The notes: generated by a model not told the origin, from the sequence alone. A stretch of DNA of 64,000 nucleotides from Streptacidiphilus anmyonensis (GCF_000787855.1 NZ_BBPQ01000026.1:33617-97616), one strand, 5' to 3'. Shown: positions 15,008 to 23,257, counted from the first letter of the stretch. A program made the numbers and translations.

Positions 15008-16168
15008 ATGAAGCGCAGCATCTACAACGAGGAGCACGAGGCGTTCCGCAGCGTGATCCGCGACTTCGTCGCCAAGGAGGTGACCCCCTGCTTCACCGAG
15101 TGGGAGGCCGCCCGGCGCACCCCGAGGGAGCTGTTCCACAAGCTCGGCGCGCTCGGCGTGCTGGGCTTCGACATCCCCGAGGAGTACGGCGGCCCGGGGG
15201 AGACCAGCTTCAGGTACCAGGCGATCATCGCCGAGGAGACCGCTGCCGCCGCCGGGGTGTCCTTCGGCCACTACTCGGTCACGACCAGCATCGTCCTGCC
15301 GTACCTGCTGAAGCTGGCCACCGAGGAGCAGAAGCGCCGCTGGTTGCCCGGCGTCGCCAGCGGCGAGACCGTGCTGTGCATCGCCATGACCGAGCCGGGC
15401 ACTGGCAGCGACCTGGCCGGCATCCGCACCATCGCGAGGCTATCCGAGGACGGCAGCCACTACGTCCTCAACGGTTCCAAGACCTTCATCACCGGTGCGC
15501 TCAACTCCGAGCTGTGCGTGGTTGCCGCCCGCACCTCCGCGGCGACCCCGGAGGATCGTCGCGCCGGGCTGACCCTGCTGGTCGTGTCCACCGACAGCGA
15601 GGGCTTCGGCTACGGCAAGCAACTGGAGAAGATCGGCCTCCACGCCCGCGACACCTCCGAGCTGCACTTCACCGACGTGAGGGTGCCGGTCGGGAACGTC
15701 CTCGGGGAGGTCGGCAAGGGCTTTTCCTACCTCGGCCAGAACCTGCCCCGGGAGCGGCTCTCCATCGCGGTCAACGCCGTGGCGGCGGCCGTCGCCGCGA
15801 TCCGGTTCGCCTCTGACTATGTGCAGGAACGCACCGTCTTCGGCAAGCCGGTGGCCTCCTTCCAGAACACCAAGTTCGTGCTCGCCGAGTGCGAGACGGA
15901 GGTCGCGGCCGCCCAGGCCCTGGCCGACCAGGCCATCGAGCTCGACGACGCACGGGAACTCACGCCCGCCCACGCCGCGCGGGTCAAGCTGTTCTGCACC
16001 GAGACGGCGGGCCGGGTCATCGACAAGTGCCTCCAGCTGCACGGTGGTTACGGCTACATGCTGGAGTACCCCATCGCCCGCCTCTACGCCGACACCCGGG
16101 TCAACCGCATCTACGGCGGTACCAGCGAGGTCATGAAGACCATCATCGCCAAGGACATGGGCCTGTAG
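15008..16168 (+). CDS. Acyl-CoA dehydrogenase, second tandem copy
   Basis: A 386-residue paralogue of the gene immediately upstream, with the same start (MKRS-YNE-HEAFR) and motifs (IPEEYGGPG, AMTEPGTGSDLAGIRT, FITGALNSE, ERTVFGKPVASFQ, YGGTSEVMK). Differences cluster in the first two thirds, including the substrate-side segment SFGHYSVTTSIVLPY, so the two enzymes may differ in acyl chain preference or form a mixed tetramer. ACAD heteromers are known in actinobacterial steroid catabolism; applying that here is inference. Confidence 0.92.
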   Translation: MKRSIYNEEHEAFRSVIRDFVAKEVTPCFTEWEAARRTPRELFHKLGALGVLGFDIPEEYGGPGETSFRYQAIIAEETAAAAGVSFGHYSVTTSIVLPYLLKLATEEQKRRWLPGVASGETVLCIAMTEPGTGSDLAGIRTIARLSEDGSHYVLNGSKTFITGALNSELCVVAARTSAATPEDRRAGLTLLVVSTDSEGFGYGKQLEKIGLHARDTSELHFTDVRVPVGNVLGEVGKGFSYLGQNLPRERLSIAVNAVAAAVAAIRFASDYVQERTVFGKPVASFQNTKFVLAECETEVAAAQALADQAIELDDARELTPAHAARVKLFCTETAGRVIDKCLQLHGGYGYMLEYPIARLYADTRVNRIYGGTSEVMKTIIAKDMGL

Positions 16169-16214
16169 CGCTGTGGCGCTCACACCCGTCCGTATGAAAG
16201 GAAAGCACCACATC

Positions 16215-17018
16215 ATGGGAACCCTGGACGGCAAGGTCGCCATCGTCTCCGGCTCCGGCCGCGGCATCGGACGCGAGATCGCCCTCAAACTCGCCTCCGA
16301 GGGAGCGGCCGTCGTGGTCAACGACCTCGACCCGGAGCCCGCCGAGCAGACCGCCACCGACATCAAGGCCGCCGGCGGCAACGCCGTGGTCTGCGCCGGA
16401 TCGGTGACCGAGGAAGGCTTCGCCGAGCGCTTCGTGGCCACCGCCGTCGACTCCTTCGGCGGACTGGACGTCATCGTCAACAACGCCGGCTACACCTGGG
16501 ACTCCGTCATCCAGAAAATGACCGACGAGCAGTGGGACACCATCCTCGACGTCAACCTCAAGGCACCGTTCCGGATCCTGCGCGCCGCCCAGCCGTTCAT
16601 CAAGGCCAACCCGAGCGAGTACCACCGCAAGGTCGTCAACATCTCCTCCACCTCGGGCTTCTACGGTGCCGCCGGGCAGTCCAACTACGGTGCGGCCAAG
16701 GCGGGCGTGATCGGTCTGACCAGGACGCTGGCGAAGGAGTGGGGCCGCTACAAGGTCAACGTCAACGCTGTCGCCTTCGGCTTCATCCTGACCCGCATGA
16801 CCGAGGTCACCGCCGCCGACAACGCCACCCTGGAGATCGACGGCCGCGAGATCCGCGTCGGCATGAACCCCGACCGGGCCGCCATGGCATCCAAGATCAT
16901 CCCCTTTGGCCGGGCGGGCACCCCCAAGGAGGCGGCCGGCGCGGTGTACCTGCTGTGCACCCCGGAAGCCGACTACATCAACAGCCAGTGCATCGTCGTC
17001 GACGCCGGCCGCGTCTGA
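16215..17018 (+). CDS. SDR-family dehydrogenase
   Basis: A 267-residue short-chain dehydrogenase. It has the nucleotide loop SGSGRGIGREIA, NNAGYTWDSVI, a Ser in NISSTSGFYG and the catalytic SNYGAAKAG. The start at 16215 (MGTLDGKVA) is preceded by AAAGGAAAG, while an in-frame ATG at 16173 is inside the preceding gap and less likely. It is the second SDR of the rightward operon and resembles 3-oxoacyl reductases or hydroxyacyl-CoA dehydrogenases. Its role relative to the first SDR cannot be decided from sequence. Confidence 0.88.
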   Translation: MGTLDGKVAIVSGSGRGIGREIALKLASEGAAVVVNDLDPEPAEQTATDIKAAGGNAVVCAGSVTEEGFAERFVATAVDSFGGLDVIVNNAGYTWDSVIQKMTDEQWDTILDVNLKAPFRILRAAQPFIKANPSEYHRKVVNISSTSGFYGAAGQSNYGAAKAGVIGLTRTLAKEWGRYKVNVNAVAFGFILTRMTEVTAADNATLEIDGREIRVGMNPDRAAMASKIIPFGRAGTPKEAAGAVYLLCTPEADYINSQCIVVDAGRV

Positions 17019-17047
17019 CCAACCAGCGGAAGAACGAGGAAATCCCC

Positions 17048-18220
17048 ATGTCCGTCCCCGACCCCCGCGACCCGCTCGGCTTCGACGACCTGCTGAGCGA
17101 TGAGGACCTCGCGGTCCGCGACACCGTCCGCGCCTGGTGCGCGGACAAGGTGATGCCGCACATCGCCGACTGGTACGAGTCCGGCGAGCTGCCGACCGTC
17201 CGCGAGCTGGCCCGCGAGCTCGGCTCGATCGGCGCGCTGGGCATGCACCTGGAGGGCTACGGCTGCGCCGGCGCGACCGCCGTGCAGTACGGCCTGGCCT
17301 GTCTGGAGCTGGAGGCGGCCGACTCCGGGCTGCGCTCGCTGGTCTCGGTCCAGGGCTCGCTGGCGATGTACGCGATCCACCGCTGGGGCTCCGAGGAGCA
17401 CAAGCAGACCTGGCTGCCGCGGATGGCCGCGGGCGAGATCATCGGCTGCTTCGGCCTGACCGAGCCCGACCACGGCTCCGACCCGGCCTCCATGCGCACC
17501 AACGCCAAGCGCGACGGCGGCGACTGGGTCCTCAACGGCCGCAAGATGTGGATCACCAACGGGTCCGTGGCCGGCGTCGCGGTGGTCTGGGCCCAGACCG
17601 AGGACGGCATCCGCGGGTTCATCCTCCCCACCGACACCCCTGGGTTCTCGGCGCCGGAGATCAAGCACAAGGGCTCGCTGCGCGCCTCGGTGACCGCTGA
17701 GCTGGTGCTGGACAACGTGCGGCTGCCCGCCGACGCGGTCTTCCCCGAGGTCCGCGGCCTCAAGGGCCCGCTGTCCTGCCTGAACCAGGCCCGCTACGGC
17801 ATCGTGTGGGGGGCGTTGGGCGCGGCCCGCTCCTGCCTGGAGACGGCGCGCGAGTACTCCATCACCCGCGAGCAGTTCGGCAAGCCGATCGGCGGCTTCC
17901 AGCTGACCCAGGCCAAGCTGGCCGACATGTCCCTGGAGCTCAACAAGGGCCTGCTGCTGGCCTGGCACCTGGGCAACCGCATGGACGCGGGCACGCTGCG
18001 TCCGGAGCAGGTCAGCTACGGCAAGCTCAACAACGTGCGCGAGTCCATCGAGATCGCCCGCACGTCCCGGACGATCCTCGGCGCGAACGGCATCAGCTAC
18101 GAGTACCCGATCATGCGGCACGCCAACAACCTGGAGTCCGTGCTGACCTACGAGGGCACCGTCGAGATGCACCAGCTCGTCATCGGCAAGGCCCTCACCG
18201 GGCAGGACGCCTTCCGTTGA
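17048..18220 (+). CDS. Acyl-CoA dehydrogenase of the glutaryl-CoA dehydrogenase type
   Basis: A 390-residue flavoprotein distinct from the two tandem dehydrogenases. The segment CLNQARYGIVWGALGAARSC followed by REQFGKPIGGFQLTQAKLADM is the hallmark pattern of glutaryl-CoA dehydrogenase, and the catalytic Glu is in TYEGTVEMHQ. FAD contacts are in GLTEPDHGSDPASM and KMWITNG. Glutaryl-CoA dehydrogenase oxidises and decarboxylates glutaryl-CoA to crotonyl-CoA. With the hydroxybutyryl-CoA dehydrogenase-like gene next to it, a dicarboxylyl or short-chain branch of the pathway is plausible. Confidence 0.88.
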   Translation: MSVPDPRDPLGFDDLLSDEDLAVRDTVRAWCADKVMPHIADWYESGELPTVRELARELGSIGALGMHLEGYGCAGATAVQYGLACLELEAADSGLRSLVSVQGSLAMYAIHRWGSEEHKQTWLPRMAAGEIIGCFGLTEPDHGSDPASMRTNAKRDGGDWVLNGRKMWITNGSVAGVAVVWAQTEDGIRGFILPTDTPGFSAPEIKHKGSLRASVTAELVLDNVRLPADAVFPEVRGLKGPLSCLNQARYGIVWGALGAARSCLETAREYSITREQFGKPIGGFQLTQAKLADMSLELNKGLLLAWHLGNRMDAGTLRPEQVSYGKLNNVRESIEIARTSRTILGANGISYEYPIMRHANNLESVLTYEGTVEMHQLVIGKALTGQDAFR

Positions 18221-18369
18221 GCACGAACGGGGACTCCGCGCCGTCCTACGGCGGGCCGGCGCCCAGGAGCTCCCCCTTGGTCACCTACTGAGTGCGCCCT
18301 CCCGGAGTCGATCCAGGGCGGGTCGCGGCAGCGCTCACGCGCGTCCGCAGAACGAGAAAGGATGGGTCC

Positions 18370-19260
18370 ATGACGACCGAGCGCAAGGGGGTCGTCGGCA
18401 TCGAGCGGATCGGTGTCGTGGGCTGCGGGCAAATGGGCGCGGGTATTGCGGAGGTGTGCGCCCGTGCCGGGTTCGACGTCCTCGTTGCCGAAGCCGATGC
18501 TGACGCCGTGGGGCGCGGTCGGGAGCGCGTTGAGGCCTCGCTGGCTCGCGCCGTCCGTGCAGGTAAGCTCGCCGAGGGGGATTCGGCGGCGACTCTCGCC
18601 CGGCTGCGCTTCACCGCCGATCTCGGCGATATGGCCGACCGTCAGGTGGTGGTCGAGGCCGTCGCCGAGATCGAGGAGGTCAAGACGGACCTGCTGGCCG
18701 AGCTCGACGCGATTGTCGCCGACCCGGACGCGATCCTCGCCACGAACACCTCGTCCATCCCGATCATGCGTCTGGGCACCGCTACGTCCCGCCCGGCGCA
18801 GGTCATCGGGATCCACTTCTTCAACCCGGTGCCGGTGCTGCCCCTGGTGGAACTGGTCCCCTCACTGCTGACCTCGCAGGAGACCCGGGCCCGCGCGGAA
18901 CGCTTCGTCGTCGACGGGCTCGGCAAGCACGCCGTGCCCGCCCGCGACCGCGCCGGGTTCGTCGTCAACGCCCTGCTCATCCCCTACCTGCTTTCCGCGG
19001 TGCGGATGGCCGAGTCCGGCTTCGCCACTGCCGACGATATCGACGCCGGCATGGTGCTCGGGTGTGCCCACCCGATGGGCCCGCTCAAGCTGGCGGACCT
19101 CATCGGCCTCGACACCGTCCGCGCGGCGGCCGAGGCGATGTACGAAGAGTTCAAGGAACCGCTCTACACGCCACCCGCGCTGCTGCTGCGCATGGTCGAG
19201 GCCGGCCTGCTCGGCCGAAAGACGGGGCGCGGCTTCTACGACTACACCACGACGGCCTGA
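18370..19260 (+). CDS. 3-hydroxyacyl-CoA (3-hydroxybutyryl-CoA) dehydrogenase
   Basis: A 296-residue NAD-dependent enzyme oxidising (S)-3-hydroxyacyl-CoA to 3-ketoacyl-CoA. The Rossmann motif is GVVGCGQMGAGIAEV. The catalytic His is in IGIHFFNPVPVLPLVE with the paired Glu upstream in the TNTSSI region. The C-terminal domain has AHPMGPLKLADLIGLD and GLLGRKTGRGFYDY. The ATG at 18370 has AAAGGATG upstream; the in-frame ATG at 18292 does not. This is the last gene of the catabolic island. Its 3' end overlaps a truncated methyltransferase gene on the opposite strand, an arrangement typical of a recombination boundary. Confidence 0.9.
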   Translation: MTTERKGVVGIERIGVVGCGQMGAGIAEVCARAGFDVLVAEADADAVGRGRERVEASLARAVRAGKLAEGDSAATLARLRFTADLGDMADRQVVVEAVAEIEEVKTDLLAELDAIVADPDAILATNTSSIPIMRLGTATSRPAQVIGIHFFNPVPVLPLVELVPSLLTSQETRARAERFVVDGLGKHAVPARDRAGFVVNALLIPYLLSAVRMAESGFATADDIDAGMVLGCAHPMGPLKLADLIGLDTVRAAAEAMYEEFKEPLYTPPALLLRMVEAGLLGRKTGRGFYDYTTTA

Positions 19261-19841
19261 ATCCCTGGGGGAACCGGTGACGAACATGGGCTTCCTGCGC
19301 CAGGCCCCGGTGGCCGCTCCGTTGCGCTACCGGCGCTGGGGTGGTATCCGGCGGCTGCCAGGCGGGTACGGGCCTTGGTGGTCACGGAGGCGTCGACGTC
19401 GAGGGCGGTCACCGCGGCGTCGCCGAGCTCGTGCACGAGCAGCGCGGTGTCCCAGCCGGTGCCCACGCCGAGGTTCAGCGCCGTGTGGCCGCGGTGGGCG
19501 TCGAGTGCGGCGACCATGCGGGCGACGACGGACGGCATGCTCGCCGAGCTTGTCGATACCCGCCCGGCCTCGATGCCGTCGTGAGCGCCGTCGTCCCACT
19601 GCGTGACGATCGGGATGTCCGACGCGGCGGCGGCGAGCCAGGCGTCCGGGTCCGTGCGGCGGTCGATCGCCACGCTCGTGCCACTGTCCATGTCCCACGC
19701 CCAGATCAGCTCAGGCAGGAACAGCGAGCGCGGCAGTGCGGTGAAGGCCTCGACCCATTCGGGTGCGGTGTTGTCGGGCAGGTACCGCCCCGGCGCGTGG
19801 CCGGGGCTGTCCTCCTGCCGCTCAGCAGGGGTGAGCGTCAC
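19242..19841 (-). pseudogene. Truncated PCMT-like methyltransferase
   Basis: The first ~168 residues follow the common streptomycete protein-L-isoaspartate-methyltransferase-like family: ALPRSLFLPELIWAWDMDSG, then IPIVTQWDDG, STSSASMPSVV, and the SAM-binding ALNLGVGTGWDTALL with ALDVD. After GYHP (about position 19338) homology stops and the frame runs through unrelated codons to a stop inside the dehydrogenase gene. Full-length relatives are about twice as long, so the catalytic domain is cut in half and the product is presumably inactive. The GTG start at 19841 overlaps the stop of a 40-residue peptide gene (GTGA), showing translational coupling in the ancestral operon. Confidence 0.75.
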
Positions 19842-19960
19842 TTGCGGTGGCCTCCGTCACCGGGAGGGGTGGAGCCGTCCGGGGATGGCGGGTCCGGCGG
19901 CGGCGTCCACGGGGTGCCGGGGGTTTTGTCGTCGTCACCGCCGTCGTGGGCGAGGACCAT
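19838..19960 (-). CDS. 40-residue proline-rich peptide coupled to the methyltransferase
   Basis: The peptide begins MVLAHDGGDDDKTPGTPW and continues with a Pro/Asp/Gly-rich tail ending GDGGHRK. A strong GGAAGGAG ribosome site stands seven bases before the ATG, and the stop codon is shared with the methyltransferase start. The size, the acidic front half and the coupling to a peptide-methyltransferase-like gene suit a small modified peptide or regulatory peptide. I do not recognise a defined precursor family, and the partner enzyme is truncated here. Confidence 0.55.
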   Translation of the reverse strand: MVLAHDGGDDDKTPGTPWTPPPDPPSPDGSTPPGDGGHRK

Positions 19961-20100
19961 CGGGTGCTCCTTCCGCTCGGTCTGATGGTGCATGAGGTAG
20001 TGCGGGTGCCGCCCCCTGTGTGCGGGAACAAGCCAGCGGGCGGCACCGTCCCGCCCGGCGGTGAGTCCATCCCCGGGCGGAGATCGTGGAGGCCGGCCGC

Positions 20101-20319
20101 TTAGGACGCGGCCTTGATGTTGCCGGGCTCGGTGGTCCACTCGACGCCGCCGCCCGGCGGCAGGACGTACGCGAGCTTCACGGTGCGGGTGCCGTGGTTA
20201 CCGATGAGCTGGGTGTCCATCACTGCCCGCAGGGTGCCCGTGCGGCCCGTGGCGGTGTCCTCCACGGTCCGCCCGAGGAGCGGGTGCCGGTGGTGGCCGA
20301 ATGAGCCCGGCGCGGTCAT
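20101..20319 (-). CDS. Small hypothetical protein
   Basis: A 72-residue product (MTAPGSFGHHRHPLLGRTVE at its start) with a predicted small beta fold containing TATGRTGTLRAVMDT and TVKLAYVLPPGGGVEW. Its ATG overlaps the stop of the 49-codon gene upstream (ATGA), so the two form a micro-operon. Similar small proteins accompany XRE/DUF6879 loci in streptomycetes; the function is unknown. Confidence 0.62.
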   Translation of the reverse strand: MTAPGSFGHHRHPLLGRTVEDTATGRTGTLRAVMDTQLIGNHGTRTVKLAYVLPPGGGVEWTTEPGNIKAAS

Positions 20320-20465
20320 GGGGTCAGTCCTGCCGCGAGGCGTCGGGCGCGGCCGCGTGCGTGCTGGGCGAGGACCAGGGCGCGGCGCTGGCGGCGTGCC
20401 CCGTCGGGGACGTGGACGGTTCGGGTGCCGTCCGGGGCGGTGGTGATCAGGAGCGGTGTCGCCAT
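20316..20465 (-). CDS. 49-residue basic hypothetical protein
   Basis: It starts MATPLLITTAPDGTRTVHVP, and the second half is rich in Arg and Ala. GGGAGGACC precedes the ATG at good spacing. It is the first gene of a coupled pair with the 72-residue product. It lies downstream of the XRE gene in the same direction, with a 244-base gap containing a motif that is repeated upstream of the DUF6879/XRE operon. Confidence 0.58.
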   Translation of the reverse strand: MATPLLITTAPDGTRTVHVPDGARRQRRALVLAQHARGRARRLAAGLTP

Positions 20466-20688
20466 CGGTCGGTCCTCCCGGTGCTGGCGTGGTGGCCGCT
20501 CGCACCCGCGACGGGGGACACGGGAGCGAGCGGCGCTTCGTGGGCCAGGACCAGAGCCGGGGGAACGGCGCGCGTGTGGTGTGGTGGCTCCGGTCGTCAG
20601 CCGATCACCCTTGCGCCGCCACCGGTTGACGGTGCGTCACTAGGCGATGACTCGAAGGTAGGAGCGTGTGCACCCGGGCCGCGAGTTT

Positions 20689-20707
20689 CTTCTACGCAAT
20701 TGCACGG
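20689..20707 (-). promoter_or_regulatory. Shared 19-bp motif, copy 1
   Basis: CTTCTACGCAATTGCACGG on the plus strand matches 17 of 19 bases of 22404-22422. This copy includes the palindrome GCAATTGC and lies two bases past the XRE stop, about 225 bases upstream of the small-gene operon. The second copy lies about 20-40 bases upstream of the DUF6879/XRE operon in the same orientation. A site for the XRE regulator or a shared promoter element is inferred. Confidence 0.4.
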
Positions 20708-20709
20708 AA

Positions 20710-21558
20710 CTACGCGTCGAGGGCTGCCAGGGCGTCTGTGATCAGGGTGCGGGCGGCCTCGCCGTAGACGGCGCTGCGGCTCAGCTCGGCGAAGGCGTGC
20801 AGGTAGTCGGCGATCTCGCGGGGCTGTATGACGTTGATCTCCGCTGTCAGGCTCTCCACGCCTACGTGGTGGTCGTCGAACGCGTAGAACGCTTCCAGGG
20901 GCCACACGGTGCGCTCGGCCCCGAACGGGATGATCCCGAGGGAGACGGAGGCGAGCGGCATGACGGCGAGTAGGTGGCGCAGTTGATCGGCCATCGCTTG
21001 CGCCGAGCCGAGTCGGTGCCGCAGCACGGTCTCTTCCAGCAGGAACGCGAAGCGGTGGCCGTCGTAGAGCAGGCGGGAGCGGGCGACGCGGGCGGCGACG
21101 GCGTCGGTCACGTCGTCCGGGGTGCCCTGGAAGCGCGTGATGGACGCCAAGAGGGCGGCTGCGTACCCGGGGGTCTGCAGCACGCCGGGGACGACGTTGG
21201 ACACGTAGATGCGGCACAGGCCGGCCTCTTCGTGCCAGGTGTTCCAGTCGCGCTGTGCCTTGCGCATGCCGTCGCGGTGGACGCGCCGCCATTCCCGGTA
21301 CATGCCGTCGACCGCGCGGGCGGTGGCGATCAGGTCTCGGGCCTGGTCCTCGGCTCCGCACGCGGTGCACCAGGCACGGATGTCGGTCTCGGATGGCGGG
21401 GTGGTGGCGTTGAGGATGCGGGAGGTCTTCGACGGGTGCCACCCGCACCGGGTGGCCAGCTCCTGCCCTTTGAGTCCGGCGTCGCGCATCAGCTCGCGCA
21501 GGCGTACCGCGACCGCTTGGCGTGCGGCCTGGGCGCTGGACGACGGGGAGACGGGCAT
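20710..21558 (-). CDS. XRE-family regulator with DUF5753-type sensor domain
   Basis: A 282-residue protein of the WhiJ-like group. The N-terminal helix-turn-helix covers LRELMRDAGLKGQELATRCG, then HPSKTSRILN. The C-terminal domain has EEAGLCRIYVSNVVPGVLQT and the FAFLLEETVLRHRLG segment typical of DUF5753. The start MPVSPSSSAQ is chosen because the longer frame overlaps the upstream gene. It is paired with a DUF6879 protein directly upstream; such pairs are abundant in streptomycetes and some act in developmental control or as toxin-antitoxin-like modules. Confidence 0.9.
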   Translation of the reverse strand: MPVSPSSSAQAARQAVAVRLRELMRDAGLKGQELATRCGWHPSKTSRILNATTPPSETDIRAWCTACGAEDQARDLIATARAVDGMYREWRRVHRDGMRKAQRDWNTWHEEAGLCRIYVSNVVPGVLQTPGYAAALLASITRFQGTPDDVTDAVAARVARSRLLYDGHRFAFLLEETVLRHRLGSAQAMADQLRHLLAVMPLASVSLGIIPFGAERTVWPLEAFYAFDDHHVGVESLTAEINVIQPREIADYLHAFAELSRSAVYGEAARTLITDALAALDA

Positions 21559-21587
21559 GGCGGCTACCTGGTGCGGGCGGACACGGG

Positions 21588-22382
21588 TCAGACGGCGTAC
21601 TGGTCGTGCGGAATGGCGCGGTCCCACACTTGCTCGAACGCGGCGGCGGACTGGGCGACCGTGAGCGGGTGGTCGGTGTACGCGTGGCCTGCCCAGTCGC
21701 CCTCACCGGTCCAGTAGTGGACCAGCAGGCGGCGGCCGTCGATCAGCCACAGGTCGTTCGCGGGAAGCAGCAGCCCGGACGCCTTCGAGCGGGGCAGCCA
21801 GCGCACCTGCTCACCCGAGGCGACGTTCAGCGGCGTGACGGCGTGCTCCCACCGGATGTAGTCCGTGACCGGTTCAGAGACGACGCGGGCCCGACGCATC
21901 ACCACGCCGCGGCCGATCGTCTCGCGGACCAGGCCCAGCCACTCGGGCCACCACGAGTGCTCGGGGTCCACGATGGCGTGCCCGGTGCGGCGGAACTCTT
22001 CGAACTCTTCCGCCTCGTCACCGACGCCGTAGGCGTCGCGCAGCTCCAGGTGCACCGCCGTGTGCTCGGCGCTGCGCAGCAGCGCGGCGAAGTCCGGCAC
22101 GCCGGGGCGTTCGTGCCACACGGGGCCGGTCGAGTCGGTGAGCGTCGCGAACGCCTGCTGCACGATGGGTTCCATCCGTGCGGGCAGGCGCACCACGGAC
22201 TCACCGGCCGGCACGCCGGTCGCGTGCCCGGGTACCCACTCGGTGGCGTCGATCTCCGCCAGCATCCCGGGCGCGGGCTTCCAGCCTTGGATCACGACCT
22301 CCTGTCGCTCCTCGTCCGCCCACACCGTGGGCGAACCGCCACCGCCCGTGCTCGGGTCGATCCCGATGAACCGTAGTCCCAT
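21588..22382 (-). CDS. DUF6879-type protein with fused N-terminal domain
   Basis: A 264-residue protein. Residues from about 95 onward match the DUF6879 pattern: RSAEHTAVHLELRDAYG, then VRETIGRGVVMRRARVVSEP, YIRWEH and EQVRWLPRSKASGL. The first ~80 residues (FIGIDPSTGGGGSPTVWADE, then QEVVIQGWKPAPG, ending in RLPARMEPIVQQAF) look like a small protein usually encoded as a separate gene next to DUF6879 loci, so this may be a natural fusion. It is 29 bases upstream of the XRE gene and co-directional. The biochemical role is unknown. Confidence 0.82.
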   Translation of the reverse strand: MGLRFIGIDPSTGGGGSPTVWADEERQEVVIQGWKPAPGMLAEIDATEWVPGHATGVPAGESVVRLPARMEPIVQQAFATLTDSTGPVWHERPGVPDFAALLRSAEHTAVHLELRDAYGVGDEAEEFEEFRRTGHAIVDPEHSWWPEWLGLVRETIGRGVVMRRARVVSEPVTDYIRWEHAVTPLNVASGEQVRWLPRSKASGLLLPANDLWLIDGRRLLVHYWTGEGDWAGHAYTDHPLTVAQSAAAFEQVWDRAIPHDQYAV

Positions 22383-22403
22383 GGGGTGCTCCGTCCCTCA
22401 TCG

Positions 22404-22422
22404 CTTCTACGTCATTGCACGG
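22404..22422 (-). promoter_or_regulatory. Shared 19-bp motif, copy 2
   Basis: CTTCTACGTCATTGCACGG lies 22-40 bases upstream of the DUF6879 start, where a promoter or operator is expected, and matches the copy downstream of the XRE gene in 17 of 19 bases. Confidence 0.4.
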
Positions 22423-22850
22423 TTTCGCGGACATGGCGGACCGTCAAGAGCGCACGGGCGCATCCGGGACCCGCCGCTGTCCTGGGCGATGAAACCGTAG
22501 CCCCTCTTCGCGTTGAGCCGCTCCAGGGTGCCGCTGGCCCTGCTGATCTTCCGTTCGGGTGATCGCCAACTATGCTGACACCGACCTGAACGTGTCGAGG
22601 TCGATCTCCGCCCCGTGCCGTCCGTGGTGCCACGGCACGACGGATTCGCGGTCGGGCCACTTGACGACCAGGAAGGTGCTTTCGACCACTACGGTCGGCC
22701 TGAGTACCGTTGCACGACAGTCGGCAGACCGGGGGAGCCTCCGAAGATCTGGCCCACTCGAACTCACGGTGCGGTTACGGGTCTGGCCGGAGTTCCGTGA
22801 AGGGCCAGGTCGGGGCCGTGCATGCAGGATCGTTTCCCTGTGGAAGCCAG
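22423..22850. other. Region without a supported gene
   Basis: Only overlapping GC-driven frames are present, with no ribosome sites or recognisable motifs. The right part contains the non-homologous tail of the IS1380-like fragment. Confidence 0.5.
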
Positions 22851-23120
22851 CCCGAACACGGCGGGCTCGGCCCGCAGCATCCCGACGTCGGACAGGCAGT
22901 CCCCGCCCAACGCGACCGCCAGTGCCAGGTCGAGCAGGACCTTCCCGGGATCGTGCACCGCCCGCGGCCTGCGCCACGGTTCCAGAGCCGCCGACAGCGA
23001 GGTGTCGAGGCCGGTCCGACGGGCGGTCTCCACCAGCAGCACCCCACCGGCCTGCGAGACCGCACCGGCACCACCGCCCCGGACACGGACATGCGGATAG
23101 AACCCACTACGCTTCTTCAC
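22851..23120 (-). pseudogene. N-terminal fragment of an IS1380-type transposase
   Basis: Beginning at GTG 23120, about 90 residues follow the conserved N-terminus of actinobacterial IS1380 transposases: KKRSGFYPHVRVRGGGAGAV, then SQAGGVLLVET and KVLLDLALAVALGGDCLSDV, ending at EPAVFG. Homology then stops, and unrelated codons run to a stop at 22764. All catalytic DDE residues are missing, so this is a dead remnant. Confidence 0.75.
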
Positions 23121-23240
23121 CTGGAGAGTGCTTCTTTCCCTGCGGCGACCGGACCCTAGACAAGCCCTATCGTCCCAGGTCAGAGGCACTCTCCGCTTGT
23201 TTGATCAAGACCCGGACAAGCCCGCTCGTGAAGGCACGGG
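22851..23240 (-). mobile_element. IS1380-like element remnant
   Basis: This comprises the transposase fragment plus its 5' flank (23121-23240). Read leftward, the flank contains GTGCCTCTGACCTGGG near its outer part. A second, diverged copy of this flank occurs at about 23850-24062 (GTGCTTTTGACCTGGG, then a GTGAA start-like triplet and the phrase GCGGGTGATCG). Confidence 0.6.
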
Positions 23241-23257
23241 GTGGCGGGGCACGGGAA

